A stretch of DNA of 64,000 nucleotides from Flavobacteriales bacterium (GCA_002717515.1 PBEC01000017.1:104293-168292), one strand, 5' to 3'; shown: positions 45,461-55,039, numbered from the stretch's first letter. Notes: generated by a model not told the origin, from the letters alone. Numbers and translations: made by a program.

Positions 45461-45609
45461 CTGATTTTTTTTCTGACAAACTTTGTTATCAATTGATTGT
45501 AAATATAAAATATTAAATAATCATTCCACCCCTACTTTTTGTTAGAAATTGAGTTAAATTTTCATAAGATTTTTATCTGAATACAGTTCATCAAAAAAGA
45601 ATTTATTTG

Positions 45610-45641
45610 TTTGTATTATACTCCCTTTGTTACTACATTTG
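45610..45641 (+). promoter_or_regulatory. Promoter of the SRP RNA gene
   Basis: TTTG at 45610-45613 and TACATTTG at 45634-45641 with 20 nt between, a very good match to the Bacteroidota -33/-7 consensus. Transcription would start near 45646. Confidence 0.8.
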
Positions 45642-45646
45642 CATTT

Positions 45647-45743
45647 GGGTAAGTCTTATACGACCAGCTCCTACTGAACTCCCCCAGGACCGGAAGGTAG
45701 CAAGGGTAAGTGGTTGTAGCGGTGCGATATAAGTAGCTTACCC
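45647..45743 (+). ncRNA. ffs: Small signal recognition particle RNA (4.5S type)
   Basis: About 97 nt. The ends pair as GGGTAAG/CTTACCC. The apical part carries the conserved SRP domain IV signature CCAGGACCGGAAGGTAGCAAGG: a GGAA tetraloop with the flanking asymmetric internal loop that binds Ffh. It is followed at once by a T run and preceded by a strong promoter. It works with Ffh and FtsY to target membrane proteins. The rest of the 45461-45765 intergenic region is AT-rich without other features. Confidence 0.93.
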
Positions 45744-45765
45744 ATTTTTTATAACTTTTTAAAGT

Positions 45766-46356
45766 ATGAAAAACATAATCTTAACCATAGCCTTTATCTT
45801 ATCATTAAGCCCTGCCTTTACTCAAGATGAGCAAGAAAACAATTTACTTCCAACAACTATGTTTTCTGCAGAAAGCGGTTATCGATACAGTTCTCTTAAC
45901 GGAAAACACGGTATAGAGTTAAGAACACACGTATGGTTTCTAAGAAGAAACAGCCTTGGACCAGAAATACATTTTTATGCTCCTTCGAGCGAAAGAAAAT
46001 ACATAGACTATCAGTTTGATTTTAACTTTAGAAGAATTTTAGTGGATATGCATCCATTGACGTTCGATTTTTTAATAGGCCCCGGTTTTCGAAGTACAAG
46101 GGATTCTTTGAACGAGAAAGGCGAATTTATTGGAGGTCTGACTGAAGAAAATAGATATTGGTCGTTTGATGGAATTAATTTAGGGTTTGGAGTTGGCTAT
46201 CGCTGGGGCAATCACTCGATTTATGGAATGCCTAGAATTAATCACAAAGATGCATTTATCCAAGTTTCGGTCGGTTACAAATATCATTTCGACATCACAC
46301 CCAACGAGGTTTTCAACAATAAATATAAATTAAGAAAGAAAAAAAGAAGGGGCTAG
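45766..46356 (+). CDS. Predicted outer membrane beta-barrel protein
   Basis: 196 residues with a signal peptide MKNIILTIAFILSLSPAFTQ. The rest is rich in amphipathic beta strands and aromatic residues (YIDYQFDFNFRRILVD, WSFDGINLGFGVGYRW, FIQVSVGYKYHF), fitting a small 8- to 10-stranded outer membrane barrel. No family was recognised. Its last four bases overlap the end of the convergent small gene. Confidence 0.6.
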   Translation: MKNIILTIAFILSLSPAFTQDEQENNLLPTTMFSAESGYRYSSLNGKHGIELRTHVWFLRRNSLGPEIHFYAPSSERKYIDYQFDFNFRRILVDMHPLTFDFLIGPGFRSTRDSLNEKGEFIGGLTEENRYWSFDGINLGFGVGYRWGNHSIYGMPRINHKDAFIQVSVGYKYHFDITPNEVFNNKYKLRKKKRRG

Positions 46357-46598
46357 TAATCGGAAAACAGCTTGTAAATCTCCAAAAGTGTGTATTCCTT
46401 AAGGTATTCTTTTCTTTTTTCATCTGCCTTTGCACCCTGAACCTGTATTCCAAAAAAAGACAACTTCCCCCTATCAATAGACAGCTGAACAGTAATGTAT
46501 TCTCCATGAGAAATTTCAGCGCTGGCCTCAATTATATGCTTCTCTCCTTTTTGGTTTCGAAACCCTAACTTTTTAAAATCCGATTCGTTATAAATCAT
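46353..46598 (-). CDS. Conserved-looking small protein of unknown function
   Basis: 81 residues, convergent with the barrel gene and overlapping it by 4 nt. It has alternating charged and hydrophobic residues (HGEYITVQLSIDRGKLSFFGIQVQ, then EYLKEYTLLEIYKLF), compatible with a small alpha/beta cytosolic protein. I do not recognise a domain. The ATG at 46598 has typical flavobacterial upstream AT-rich sequence. Confidence 0.55.
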   Translation of the reverse strand: MIYNESDFKKLGFRNQKGEKHIIEASAEISHGEYITVQLSIDRGKLSFFGIQVQGAKADEKRKEYLKEYTLLEIYKLFSDY

Positions 46599-46648
46599 TT
46601 AATTTTCTGATAAAAAAACATAAAGTTAATTTAACTTTGTGAGGAATT

Positions 46649-47236
46649 TTGAAAACGTCCATTACAAAACCTGAAGTTAATGATTTACCACTCGGAAGAT
46701 TCGAGGGACAAATATCTGTTATTGAAACTATTCAGGGCATTTCAGCAGCAATTGAAGATATTGAAAAAGAAAATATAATTGGTGTAGATACTGAGACTCG
46801 TCCAACTTTCAAAAAAGGAGTAATGAATAAAACCGCACTTGTCCAAGTTGCAACAAAAAATAAGGTTTACTTGTTTCGCTTGAATAAAATCGGATTTCCT
46901 TTTGCATTGATGCGCATTTTTGAAAATTCAAAAATTCAAAAAATAGGTATTGCAATACTTCAAGACATGAAAGAATTGTCCGATCAATTCTATCCATTCA
47001 AACACAATAACGTTACTGACCTGAACGTTCTTTGTAAAACGTTAAAATTTGAAAATATTGGTGCAAGAAATCTTACTGCAATGCTTCTTGGTTTTAGAAT
47101 AAGTAAAAGACAACAAACGAGCAATTGGGAATCAGATTCGCTCAATGAAAATCAATTAAGATATGCCGCGACAGACGCATGGGTAGCCAGACAAATCTAC
47201 CTCACATTGTATCACAGTAAAGAATTCACATTTTAA
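46649..47236 (+). CDS. 3'-5' exonuclease, DEDDy (RNase D-like)
   Basis: 195 residues with the DnaQ/RNase D exonuclease motifs: Exo I GVDTETRP (Asp and Glu), Exo II around LQDMKEL and TDLNVL, and Exo [16 protein letters not shown] (Tyr/Asp). It lacks the HRDC domain of true RNase D, so it is the short type found across Bacteroidota; substrate DNA or RNA unknown. Translation starts at TTG: there is a stop three codons upstream and no ATG before the exo motifs. A TAACTTTG box (46632-46639) lies just upstream. Confidence 0.9.
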   Translation: MKTSITKPEVNDLPLGRFEGQISVIETIQGISAAIEDIEKENIIGVDTETRPTFKKGVMNKTALVQVATKNKVYLFRLNKIGFPFALMRIFENSKIQKIGIAILQDMKELSDQFYPFKHNNVTDLNVLCKTLKFENIGARNLTAMLLGFRISKRQQTSNWESDSLNENQLRYAATDAWVARQIYLTLYHSKEFTF

Positions 47237-47274
47237 CACACTTTATTAATTCAATCCATTTCCATGCAATTTTG

Positions 47275-47282
47275 TATTTTTG
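47275..47282 (+). promoter_or_regulatory. -7 promoter box 4 nt before the ubiE ATG
   Basis: TATTTTTG (TAnnTTTG) ends 4 nt before ATG at 47287; a TTTG sits at 47271-47274 directly in front, but there is no properly spaced -33. The predicted transcription start falls on or next to the initiation codon. Confidence 0.45.
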
Positions 47283-47286
47283 CACC

Positions 47287-48024
47287 ATGAATTCACCTGA
47301 AATAAAACCATACAAAAACGAAGAAGGTTCAAAAAAAGAACAGGTAGCCAAAATGTTCAATAACATAGCACCTAAATACGATTTTTTGAACCATACTTTG
47401 TCACTTGGAATAGACATTATTTGGAGAAAAAAGGCAGTGAAAATATTAAAAAAGTCCAACCCTGATAAAGTTCTTGACATCGCATGCGGAACCGGTGATT
47501 TCACAATTGCAAATCTGAATTCTGGTGCAAAACAAGTAATAGGTTTGGACATATCTGAAGGTATGGTTAATGTTGGAATTGAAAAAATCAAAAAAAAGGG
47601 ACTTTCAGATAAAATTCAAATGCAGGTGGGCGACTCCGAAAAAATAAATTTTAAAGATGAGTTTTTTGATGGGATTACGGTAGGTTTTGGGGTAAGGAAT
47701 TTTGAAAATCTACAGAAAGGTCTTTCCGAAATGTACAGGGTCCTTAAAACAAATGGAAAAGTCATAATTCTTGAATTTAGTAAACCGAAAAAATTCCCCA
47801 TTAAACAGCTGTATTTTTTCTACTTTAAATTTATTCTGCCTAAAATTGGAAGACTCATTTCAAAAGACAAAACGGCTTATACCTATTTACCAGATTCCGT
47901 AAATGCTTTTCCCGATGGAGAAAACTTTACCGCAATTATGAAAAAAGTAGGTTTTCAAAAAACTGAAATTGTCCCTTGCTCTTTCGGTATTGCCTCAATA
48001 TATATTGGAACAAAAATTAAATGA
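47287..48024 (+). CDS. ubiE: Demethylmenaquinone methyltransferase
   Basis: 245 residues from the ATG at 47287; the frame extends to a TTG at 47272 that lies within the promoter box and is not a good start. It shows [19 protein letters not shown], the SAM-binding [13 protein letters not shown], and [22 protein letters not shown], all UbiE marks. It methylates demethylmenaquinone in the last step of menaquinone synthesis at the membrane. Its stop overlaps the porT start (ATGA), giving the operon ubiE-porT-FAD oxidoreductase. Confidence 0.96.
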   Translation: MNSPEIKPYKNEEGSKKEQVAKMFNNIAPKYDFLNHTLSLGIDIIWRKKAVKILKKSNPDKVLDIACGTGDFTIANLNSGAKQVIGLDISEGMVNVGIEKIKKKGLSDKIQMQVGDSEKINFKDEFFDGITVGFGVRNFENLQKGLSEMYRVLKTNGKVIILEFSKPKKFPIKQLYFFYFKFILPKIGRLISKDKTAYTYLPDSVNAFPDGENFTAIMKKVGFQKTEIVPCSFGIASIYIGTKIK

Positions 48025-48722
48025 AGTATTTATTTATTTTCATACTGACCCTATATCAAACGGCTTTATTTTCCCAAAGAGGCGTAAATCAGAATCTTAA
48101 AGGATTTGATGAAAATAAAAAAGTTCATTTCGGTTTCTCAATTGGAATAAATCAACTCAATTCAAATTTATCAGTAAACAACTCTATTTTTAGCGAAGAC
48201 ACAATCTACTCTTTAAACATAAAGTCTTCGCCAGGTTTTAACCTCGGAATCGTGACGGACTTTCATTTTGGAAAAAACTGGGACATTAGAGTACTTTTCC
48301 CAACACTTATATTTGGGCAAAGAGATTTTGAATATTTGATTTCTTCCGACGACGGAATTTTTTTAGAAAAACGTCTTTCCGAATCGACTTATCTTGGAAT
48401 ACCTATCGAAATAAAATACAAAGCAGAAAGATACGGCAACTGGAGGCCCTATTTAACAAGTGGTGGTTTTGCTGCTTACGATATGGTTTCACAAAAAAAC
48501 ACAACAGAAGGCATCTCAGTTGTCCGACTGCAAAAATGGGATTATGGTTTTTCAGTGGGGTTTGGTTTTGAATTCTTTTTAGAATACTTCAAATTCTCCC
48601 CTCAATTGAAATGGGATAAAGGACTAAGAAATATGATCATCAATGACAATACTCCCTTTACAAATATTATCGATCGTTTAAGAAGCAATACCTTCACAAT
48701 TTCACTTACTTTTGAAGGATGA
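48021..48722 (+). CDS. porT: Type IX secretion / gliding protein PorT (SprT)
   Basis: 233 residues with a signal peptide [19 protein letters not shown] and an outer-membrane-like beta sequence ([48 protein letters not shown]). Length and pattern match PorT/SprT, an outer membrane protein needed for type IX secretion. The position right after ubiE, overlapping by 4 nt, is a common flavobacterial arrangement and supports the call. The gene after it overlaps by 4 nt again. Confidence 0.85.
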   Translation: MKYLFIFILTLYQTALFSQRGVNQNLKGFDENKKVHFGFSIGINQLNSNLSVNNSIFSEDTIYSLNIKSSPGFNLGIVTDFHFGKNWDIRVLFPTLIFGQRDFEYLISSDDGIFLEKRLSESTYLGIPIEIKYKAERYGNWRPYLTSGGFAAYDMVSQKNTTEGISVVRLQKWDYGFSVGFGFEFFLEYFKFSPQLKWDKGLRNMIINDNTPFTNIIDRLRSNTFTISLTFEG

Positions 48723-50278
48723 TTCAAGAAATAAGCATCAGAATCTTACCAAAATTTATCGATGATACTCTTGAGATAAAAAAATCCTTAGCTCATCAAC
48801 TAAAAATTCCCACACAAAAGATTACCGATTTTAAAATTTTAAAAAAAAGTATTGATGCAAGGTCAAAAAAAGTAGTTTTTCAACTCAAAGTTCAAGTAGG
48901 TATTCAAGAGGAAATTCCGAAAAGCCCCACTACTTATTCAATTAAAAAAGATGTCTCCAAGTCTCCTTCTGTACTTATTGTTGGCGCCGGTCCTGCCGGA
49001 CTATTTGCTGCATTGGAGCTCATTGAACTTGGTTTAAAACCTATTGTCTTAGAGAGAGGTAAAAATGTTAGAGAACGAAGGAGAGATTTGGCAGCAATAA
49101 ATAAAAACCATATTGTTAACCCAAACTCAAATTATTGTTTTGGTGAGGGTGGAGCTGGTACTTATTCTGACGGAAAATTGTACACACGGTCGGATAAAAG
49201 AGGGAATGTAAAAAGAATTCTCTCAATTTTGATTGAACACGGTGCAGACAAATCAATTGAAATAGAATCTCATCCTCACATTGGAACAAATAAACTTCCA
49301 AAAATAATTGTTTCCATAAGGGAATTTATCATTGAATGCGGTGGAGAAATACACTTTGACACAAAAGTTGAAAACTTCATGTTACGTAAAAATGAAATAA
49401 CCGGGGTAGAAACAAACAAAGGAATCTTTACAACCAAAGATTTAATTTTAGCGACAGGTCACTCAGCAAGAGATGTATTTGAAACACTAAATAAATTAGG
49501 AGTAGCAATTGAAAACAAACCTTTTGCGTTGGGTGTAAGAATTGAGCATCCTCAATCCTTGATTGATAAAATTCAATACAAATGCTCAAATCGAGAAGAA
49601 TTTCTTCCTCCAGCATCATATAGTTTAGTAGCTCAAACCAACTATAAACCAACCTATAGTTTTTGTATGTGCCCCGGAGGTATTATCGCACCTTGTGCAA
49701 CTGCCCCCGGCGAAGTGGTTACAAATGGATGGAGCCCCAGCAAAAGAAATAACCCATATTCAAACTCTGGAATCGTTGTAGCTGTAGATGAAGAAGATTT
49801 TGTACCATACTCAAAACATGGTAATCTTGCCGCTCTAAAATTTCAATCAAGTATTGAAAAAAAAGCCTGGATCAGTGGAGGTAAGTCACAGGTAGCTCCT
49901 GCCCAAAAAATGGTTGATTTTGTTAATGGAAAAATAAGTTCTTCCTTACCTAAAACAAGTTATCAACCTGGAATAATTAGTGCTGATTTAAGGGATGTTC
50001 TCCCAAAAGTTGTTGTAAGATCATTAGAACAAGCATTCATTAGTTTCGGAAAAAAAATGAATGGTTATCTCACAAATGAAGCCATTTTACATGCTACTGA
50101 ATCCAGAACCAGTAGTCCTGTTAAAATACCCAGAGATAAAAACTCATTTGAACACATTCAAATTAAAGGATTATATCCATGTGGAGAAGGCGCTGGATAC
50201 GCTGGAGGAATTATGAGTGCAGCTATCGACGGGCAAAAATGCGCTCAAAAAATAGCAAAAAAATACAGAGCCTCCTAA
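48719..50278 (+). CDS. FAD-dependent oxidoreductase
   Basis: 519 residues. The FAD-binding Rossmann loop is VLIVGAGPAGLFAALELIE, followed by VLERGKNVRERRRD and the characteristic CFGEGGAGTYSDGKL block; the C-terminus has GLYPCGEGAGYAGGIMSAAIDG. This is the conserved bacterial flavoprotein family close to the NAD(P)/FAD-dependent dehydrogenases with unknown substrate. N-terminal about 75 residues form a separate small domain. Last gene of ubiE-porT-oxidoreductase; overlaps porT by 4 nt. Confidence 0.88.
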   Translation: MIQEISIRILPKFIDDTLEIKKSLAHQLKIPTQKITDFKILKKSIDARSKKVVFQLKVQVGIQEEIPKSPTTYSIKKDVSKSPSVLIVGAGPAGLFAALELIELGLKPIVLERGKNVRERRRDLAAINKNHIVNPNSNYCFGEGGAGTYSDGKLYTRSDKRGNVKRILSILIEHGADKSIEIESHPHIGTNKLPKIIVSIREFIIECGGEIHFDTKVENFMLRKNEITGVETNKGIFTTKDLILATGHSARDVFETLNKLGVAIENKPFALGVRIEHPQSLIDKIQYKCSNREEFLPPASYSLVAQTNYKPTYSFCMCPGGIIAPCATAPGEVVTNGWSPSKRNNPYSNSGIVVAVDEEDFVPYSKHGNLAALKFQSSIEKKAWISGGKSQVAPAQKMVDFVNGKISSSLPKTSYQPGIISADLRDVLPKVVVRSLEQAFISFGKKMNGYLTNEAILHATESRTSSPVKIPRDKNSFEHIQIKGLYPCGEGAGYAGGIMSAAIDGQKCAQKIAKKYRAS

Positions 50279-50297
50279 AGAATCGAAACTTGTTCGG

Positions 50298-52658
50298 CTA
50301 TCGATAAAGTGTTACAGAGCCAACTTTTTCTACCTCTTTGCCAGATGTTCCGATTAGAGAAATCTTATAAACATAAACGCCTATTGGAGCTTGTTTACCA
50401 GAAATAAAATTTCCATCCCAACCTTCATTAATATTAAGAGATGAAAAAACTTCTGTACCCCACCTATTGTAAATTATCATTTTAAACTTCTCTATACCGG
50501 TACCTTTCGCAAGAAAAACACTATTGCGACTATCCTGATAAATATTTGGAGTAAATGCATTTGGAACCCACAAATAAATTGACGTGATTACCCGAATCTC
50601 CCTTTGAGTAGAATCTTTACACCCAACACTATCGGTAACAATAAGCTGAACAGTATATGTTGAATCTTCAGAATATACTGTACTTGGGTTGTATGCAGAT
50701 GAAATATTTCCATTTCCTAAATCCCAGTCATAAATTTCTATATCGCCCTCAGAGTCATCAATAAAATAAACAACCTCATCGGTTTCTAAGCTCGTTGAAT
50801 TAACAATGAATTTTGCAGTAGGTTTTTGAATGGTTAGTTGAACACTATCGGTTGAAGGTATTATACCGCAGGAATCCCTTACAGATAAATTTATCGTTCT
50901 TGAAGTATATGAAGAAAAAATAGTCCGCTGAGTTAAATCTCCATTTTCCCAAACGTAAACATAAGGGCCGATACCGCCATTTGCAACAGCGATATAAACA
51001 ATAGAATCTCCAGGACAAGCAACAGTATCTCCAAGAATATCAATCTTTAACTCCTCATAATCTAAATTAACAGTAACATCACCACTCTGAATATTTCCAC
51101 ACGCATCCGAGACCGTAAGTGTGTATGTGGTCGTATCTAAAATCTGAGTAGAAATAGACTGCGATTGTTCTCCTGTTGACCAACTGAAATCATAAGGCGT
51201 ATACCCCCCGTTTACTATAGGAGAAATATTTTGATCCTCACCATAGCATTTAACAGAAGTATCGTTGGGCATTGATAATGACAAAGGTCCGAAATCGGGT
51301 ACAATAACCTTGTAGTTATTTACTGTACTCGTTCCGCACAAATCACTTACCGTAAATTGATAGTTGGTTGTAAAATCGGGTGAAACTGCCAGTGAAATAC
51401 CATTTCCTCCAATATCCCAGGAATACTGATAAGGCGAATATCCTCCCGAAAAATTCGCATCTATTGTAACCTCATCTCCCGGACAAGAAACCTGAGTACT
51501 ATCAGCATTGGAACTCAACAATGACAGGTCTGTAATGGTAAAAGTATAATCCAGACTATCAAAAATACATACATTTGGATTAGGAAATCTAATGGTAACT
51601 GTTTCAGAATTTTCAACAACTCCATCCGCTATGGTTACAACATCAACTTGAGCATTGGTCGAGTTGGCAGGAAAAGTAACTGTACCTGTCAAATTATTAT
51701 AATCTGAACCGTTTTGAGCAGTCCCGTGCATACTGTAATTCAGATTAAAAACCGACCATAAATTTTCCGTCCTAGTTAACTTTAAAATCCCGTTGGAACA
51801 ACCTTCTGGAATAACATTAGGAGATCCAATATCAACAGTTGTAGTTTGTTCTACTTCGAATTGCGGACTACTTGATAAACTCCCTCCTTTCAAAAAAACG
51901 CCACTATCAAAAGACCCATCAACAACATCTGCAATAGCTATTTTCAAATGATAAGTTTGGCAAGGAGTAACTTTTGAAATTGCTGTTAATGGAACTGTAA
52001 AACCATCGAAGTTCGTGACTTTTGGATCAGTAACTTGAGGAGGGGAAGTTCCATCTCCATTGGCTACAAAAAGTGAAGAGTTTGTTGAGGCATTAATTTC
52101 ATTAATCGAAACAGGATTTGATGTACCAGGAACTACAGCTAGATTTTGAACTCCACTAATCCCTGGCCCAGAAATGAAAAAAGCAAAAACATCATTGAAT
52201 GAAAAAACAAATTCTGGATATTCTTCTGAGGCGAAAACATAGCTAAATTCAACTGTATCACCTTGAGGAATAAAATCAAACTCCAATATAGCAGCATCAA
52301 AAGTTGTTTCACCTATTAAATTATCCAAATCGGAATCTCCCGGAGCTCCCCAATTGGTTGTAGCTCCTGCCTTGTTGTTAGGACCAACCGGACCGTTTTT
52401 TTGGGTAGACCCTACATTATCTAAAACCGTTCCCGTAGACAAAATAATCCCATCTGATATCCCTATATTACTTTGACTCCCATCGAACTGACCTATTGCT
52501 TTAGCCTCACCAACATAAGTTACGTTACTCACAGTAACTCCCTTACCCGCTAGAATATTCTGAACCAAATCCACTGGAGGTAAAGAATTGTCAGTGGTAA
52601 GTTGTGCATTAAGTGCACAAGAAACGAAAAGCATTATGAAGGTTAGGGCTCTCAACAT
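50298..52658 (-). CDS. Large secreted T9SS type B protein, choice-of-anchor L
   Basis: 786 residues from the ATG at 52658 (a TTG precedes it). Signal peptide, then a choice-of-anchor L domain (about 20-270: DNSLPPVDLVQNILAG, ILSTGTV, FASEEYPEFV), a Calx-beta-like region (about 280-380: GSDYNNLTGTVTFPANST), three SprB-like beta repeats of about 85 residues (each CPGD/CYGE... then WSTG... then TVSDxCG), a PKD domain (about 620-690), and CHU_C (about 695-786: IYNRWGTEVF, APIGVYVYKI). It is therefore exported by the T9SS and attached to the cell surface, probably acting in adhesion. Confidence 0.85.
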   Translation of the reverse strand: MLRALTFIMLFVSCALNAQLTTDNSLPPVDLVQNILAGKGVTVSNVTYVGEAKAIGQFDGSQSNIGISDGIILSTGTVLDNVGSTQKNGPVGPNNKAGATTNWGAPGDSDLDNLIGETTFDAAILEFDFIPQGDTVEFSYVFASEEYPEFVFSFNDVFAFFISGPGISGVQNLAVVPGTSNPVSINEINASTNSSLFVANGDGTSPPQVTDPKVTNFDGFTVPLTAISKVTPCQTYHLKIAIADVVDGSFDSGVFLKGGSLSSSPQFEVEQTTTVDIGSPNVIPEGCSNGILKLTRTENLWSVFNLNYSMHGTAQNGSDYNNLTGTVTFPANSTNAQVDVVTIADGVVENSETVTIRFPNPNVCIFDSLDYTFTITDLSLLSSNADSTQVSCPGDEVTIDANFSGGYSPYQYSWDIGGNGISLAVSPDFTTNYQFTVSDLCGTSTVNNYKVIVPDFGPLSLSMPNDTSVKCYGEDQNISPIVNGGYTPYDFSWSTGEQSQSISTQILDTTTYTLTVSDACGNIQSGDVTVNLDYEELKIDILGDTVACPGDSIVYIAVANGGIGPYVYVWENGDLTQRTIFSSYTSRTINLSVRDSCGIIPSTDSVQLTIQKPTAKFIVNSTSLETDEVVYFIDDSEGDIEIYDWDLGNGNISSAYNPSTVYSEDSTYTVQLIVTDSVGCKDSTQREIRVITSIYLWVPNAFTPNIYQDSRNSVFLAKGTGIEKFKMIIYNRWGTEVFSSLNINEGWDGNFISGKQAPIGVYVYKISLIGTSGKEVEKVGSVTLYR

Positions 52659-52735
52659 CAATTAAACACTAAAGTAAAGCAATTTGTTACTTTTAAAAAG
52701 TAGTTTTTAATTAATATTAATACGGATAATTCAAT

Positions 52736-53209
52736 TTATTGTTTTTCTTTTATTCGAAAAAGAAAATCAAAAATCTGCTCATCACAAATTGTACCCCCTA
52801 AATCAAGTAGAAAATGGAGCTCTTTATTTCTATTTTCTCGCGAAAAAGATTTACTTGTACTGTAAATCAACATCTCAGAAGAGTTTTCGGCGATGAACTG
52901 AAGTAGATTATCCTTTGGGAACTCCAGTTCTCCATTATAATCAACACCTATTAGCAAAGCTTTTTTATCGTAAAATTTAAACGCTTTTAAATCTTTTTTA
53001 CCAATATAAACAAGGTGCTTTGCTTTATCGTATACTTTTTCCAAAATCAAATCACTAAATAGACCAACAACCTCAATTGCTTTATCAGGGTCTTCATCGT
53101 TCAACTTTTTCCACTCTTCTGCATGCAATCCATTAGCTATTAAAAAATGCTTAAACTCATCTTCAAAATCTTTAAGCTCTTCATCTGTTAAGTACCTATA
53201 TTTAGCCAT
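52736..53209 (-). CDS. DUF6495-like protein of unknown function
   Basis: 157 residues. The N-terminus (YRYLTDEELKDFEDEFKHFLIANGLHAEEWKKL) and the WEKV-like segment (FSDLILEKVYDKAKHLVYI) look like DUF6495 of flavobacteria, but the match is by eye. It is acidic and probably cytosolic. It lies between the choice-of-anchor gene and the sucD terminator. Function unknown. Confidence 0.6.
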   Translation of the reverse strand: MAKYRYLTDEELKDFEDEFKHFLIANGLHAEEWKKLNDEDPDKAIEVVGLFSDLILEKVYDKAKHLVYIGKKDLKAFKFYDKKALLIGVDYNGELEFPKDNLLQFIAENSSEMLIYSTSKSFSRENRNKELHFLLDLGGTICDEQIFDFLFRIKEKQ

Positions 53210-53222
53210 AGTTCCAGGATAC

Positions 53223-53251
53223 TAAAAAGCCACAGATATTTACTGTGGCTT
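53223..53251 (-). terminator. Intrinsic terminator of sucD
   Basis: The minus strand has an 8-bp stem AGCCACAG/CTGTGGCT followed by T5, starting about 26 nt after the sucD stop. It separates sucD from the next gene. Confidence 0.75.
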
Positions 53252-53276
53252 GTATAAATAGATTATGTAAAACAAT

Positions 53277-54155
53277 TTAAGCGTTTACAGAAATAAGCTC
53301 TGCCATTGCTTGTCCGATATTAGCAGGAGAATCCACCACCTTTATCCCACATTCTCGCATAATTCTTTTCTTTGCCTCAGCGGTATCATTTTCACCACCT
53401 ACAATAGCACCAGCATGTCCCATTGTCCTTCCTTTTGGAGCTGTTTCCCCCGCTATAAAACCTACAACGGGTTTAGTACCGTTGGACTTAATCCATTCCG
53501 CCGCTTCAGCTTCAAGATTACCTCCAATTTCACCAATTACAACAATACCTTCTGTCTCAGGGTCAGCCATCAACAGTTGAACAGCATCTTTTGTTGTTGT
53601 ACCAATGATGGGATCACCTCCAATTCCAATTGCCGTTGTAATTCCTAGTCCAACTTTTGAAATTTGATCAGCTGCTTCGTAGGTTAACGTTCCAGATTTT
53701 GAAACAATACCAACCTTACCTTTTTTGAATATAAAGCCTGGCATGATTCCAACTTTAGCCTCACCAGCAGTAATAACGCCTGGACAATTTGGACCTACAA
53801 GTGTACATTGTTTGTCGGAAATATATTTCTTTACCTTGGTCATATCTGCAACAGGTATCCCTTCAGTGATTGCTACAATAACACCAATACCAGCTTCTGC
53901 AGCCTCCATGATTGCATCAGCAGCAAATGCTGGGGGAACAAAAATTATAGAAACATTTGCATTCGTTTTTTCAACGGCTTCTGCAACCGAATTAAAAACT
54001 GGTTTGTTTAAATGAATTTGCCCTCCTTTTCCAGGAGTAACACCTCCTACAACATTGGTTCCATATTCAATCATCTGTTCAGCATGGAAAGTACCTTCAC
54101 CTCCTGTAAAACCTTGAACGATAACTTTTGAGTCATTATTTACTAAAACAGCCAT
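53277..54155 (-). CDS. sucD: Succinyl-CoA synthetase alpha subunit
   Basis: 292 residues. The CoA-binding N-terminus has VIVQGFTGGEGTFHAEQM and GGVTPGKGG; the phosphorylated active-site His247 is in MGHAGAIVGG, and GPNCPGVI with its Cys is conserved. Together with SucC it makes succinate and ATP from succinyl-CoA in the TCA cycle. It has its own promoter box and terminator and lies 32 kb from sucC, so the subunits are expressed from separate units. Confidence 0.97.
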   Translation of the reverse strand: MAVLVNNDSKVIVQGFTGGEGTFHAEQMIEYGTNVVGGVTPGKGGQIHLNKPVFNSVAEAVEKTNANVSIIFVPPAFAADAIMEAAEAGIGVIVAITEGIPVADMTKVKKYISDKQCTLVGPNCPGVITAGEAKVGIMPGFIFKKGKVGIVSKSGTLTYEAADQISKVGLGITTAIGIGGDPIIGTTTKDAVQLLMADPETEGIVVIGEIGGNLEAEAAEWIKSNGTKPVVGFIAGETAPKGRTMGHAGAIVGGENDTAEAKKRIMRECGIKVVDSPANIGQAMAELISVNA

Positions 54156-54176
54156 TTATTTAAATTTTGTTAGTGG

Positions 54177-54184
54177 CAAAAATA
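54177..54184 (-). promoter_or_regulatory. -7 promoter box for sucD
   Basis: The minus strand reads TATTTTTG, 21 nt upstream of the sucD ATG. A TTG at 54201-54203 is 16 nt further upstream, slightly short of the usual spacing. Confidence 0.45.
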
Positions 54185-54234
54185 TTCATTCTGCTTAATC
54201 CAACGAAAAAATATGTGATTATTTTTCATTCTTT

Positions 54235-54993
54235 TTACTTAAAACAGGGTATATTCTCTTCCAGACAAGAATTAATCTCATCAAAAGACTTTTTCATTAA
54301 CTCAGATATATCCCTATTATCCAAACCTTTTGTTGAAATTGGATCCAAAACAATCATTCTCGATAATCCAGGGCCGCATTTTCCAAACCAAAGTTTTCCT
54401 CCCTCTAATCGCTTATAATTATCCAAAAAAACAATAGGTACAATTGGCACCTGATTTTCAACAGCCAATTTGAATGGCCCCGCTTTAAAAGGCTTCATTT
54501 TAGGTGCTTTTTTACTTCTGGTCCCTTCAGGAAAGATCAGCAAATCGGCACCCTCTTTAAGCTTATCGGAACATTCTTTCAATGCATCAACTCCACTTGT
54601 CATATCGCTCCTGTTTACGGTAACATTCATACCACGAAAATTTGTTTTAAATAATGGAGCCTTTTTTAACTCTTCTTTTGCCAAAAAAGCAAAATATCTA
54701 TTCAATCGAGTATAAGGAACAACTATATCTAATTGGGAGGAATGATTCGATATGATAACATAATTCGAATCTGACGGCAAACGATTCTTGTGTTTAATTT
54801 TAGGAATGACACCAATTACAACACATATACTCCATGCCCAAAACTTATACACTGTTTTGAACGTTAATCGATAATTTTTTAATACTACAATTGTAAAAAA
54901 AACAATTGGATACAAAACTACAGTACTAAGCAACATGTAGAGGAGAAACCATAGTTTCCAAATCATTCTGGGAAAGAATAAAATCCACTTCAT
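54235..54993 (-). CDS. plsC: 1-acyl-sn-glycerol-3-phosphate acyltransferase
   Basis: 252 residues from the ATG at 54993; an in-frame ATG at 55008 sits 3 nt from a terminator-like T run and is less likely. Two N-terminal hydrophobic stretches precede the acyltransferase box NHSSQLDIVV (H-x4-D), FRGMNVTVNRSD, and the second box FPEGTRSKK. It acylates lysophosphatidic acid to phosphatidic acid at the inner membrane. It stands alone on the minus strand, preceded by a terminator-like hairpin element (55011-55039). Confidence 0.88.
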   Translation of the reverse strand: MKWILFFPRMIWKLWFLLYMLLSTVVLYPIVFFTIVVLKNYRLTFKTVYKFWAWSICVVIGVIPKIKHKNRLPSDSNYVIISNHSSQLDIVVPYTRLNRYFAFLAKEELKKAPLFKTNFRGMNVTVNRSDMTSGVDALKECSDKLKEGADLLIFPEGTRSKKAPKMKPFKAGPFKLAVENQVPIVPIVFLDNYKRLEGGKLWFGKCGPGLSRMIVLDPISTKGLDNRDISELMKKSFDEINSCLEENIPCFK

Positions 54994-55010
54994 TAAACAA
55001 ATGTACATAC

Positions 55011-55039
55011 AAAAAACGCTCCGGCTGGGAACCGGAGCG
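55011..55039 (-). terminator. Intrinsic terminator-like hairpin upstream of plsC
   Basis: The minus strand shows an 8-bp GC-rich stem CGCTCCGG/CCGGAGCG with a 7-nt loop, followed at once by T6. It ends 17 nt before the plsC ATG. It could end a small RNA or act as an attenuator of plsC; no gene stop lies upstream on this strand within 200 nt. Confidence 0.75.
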
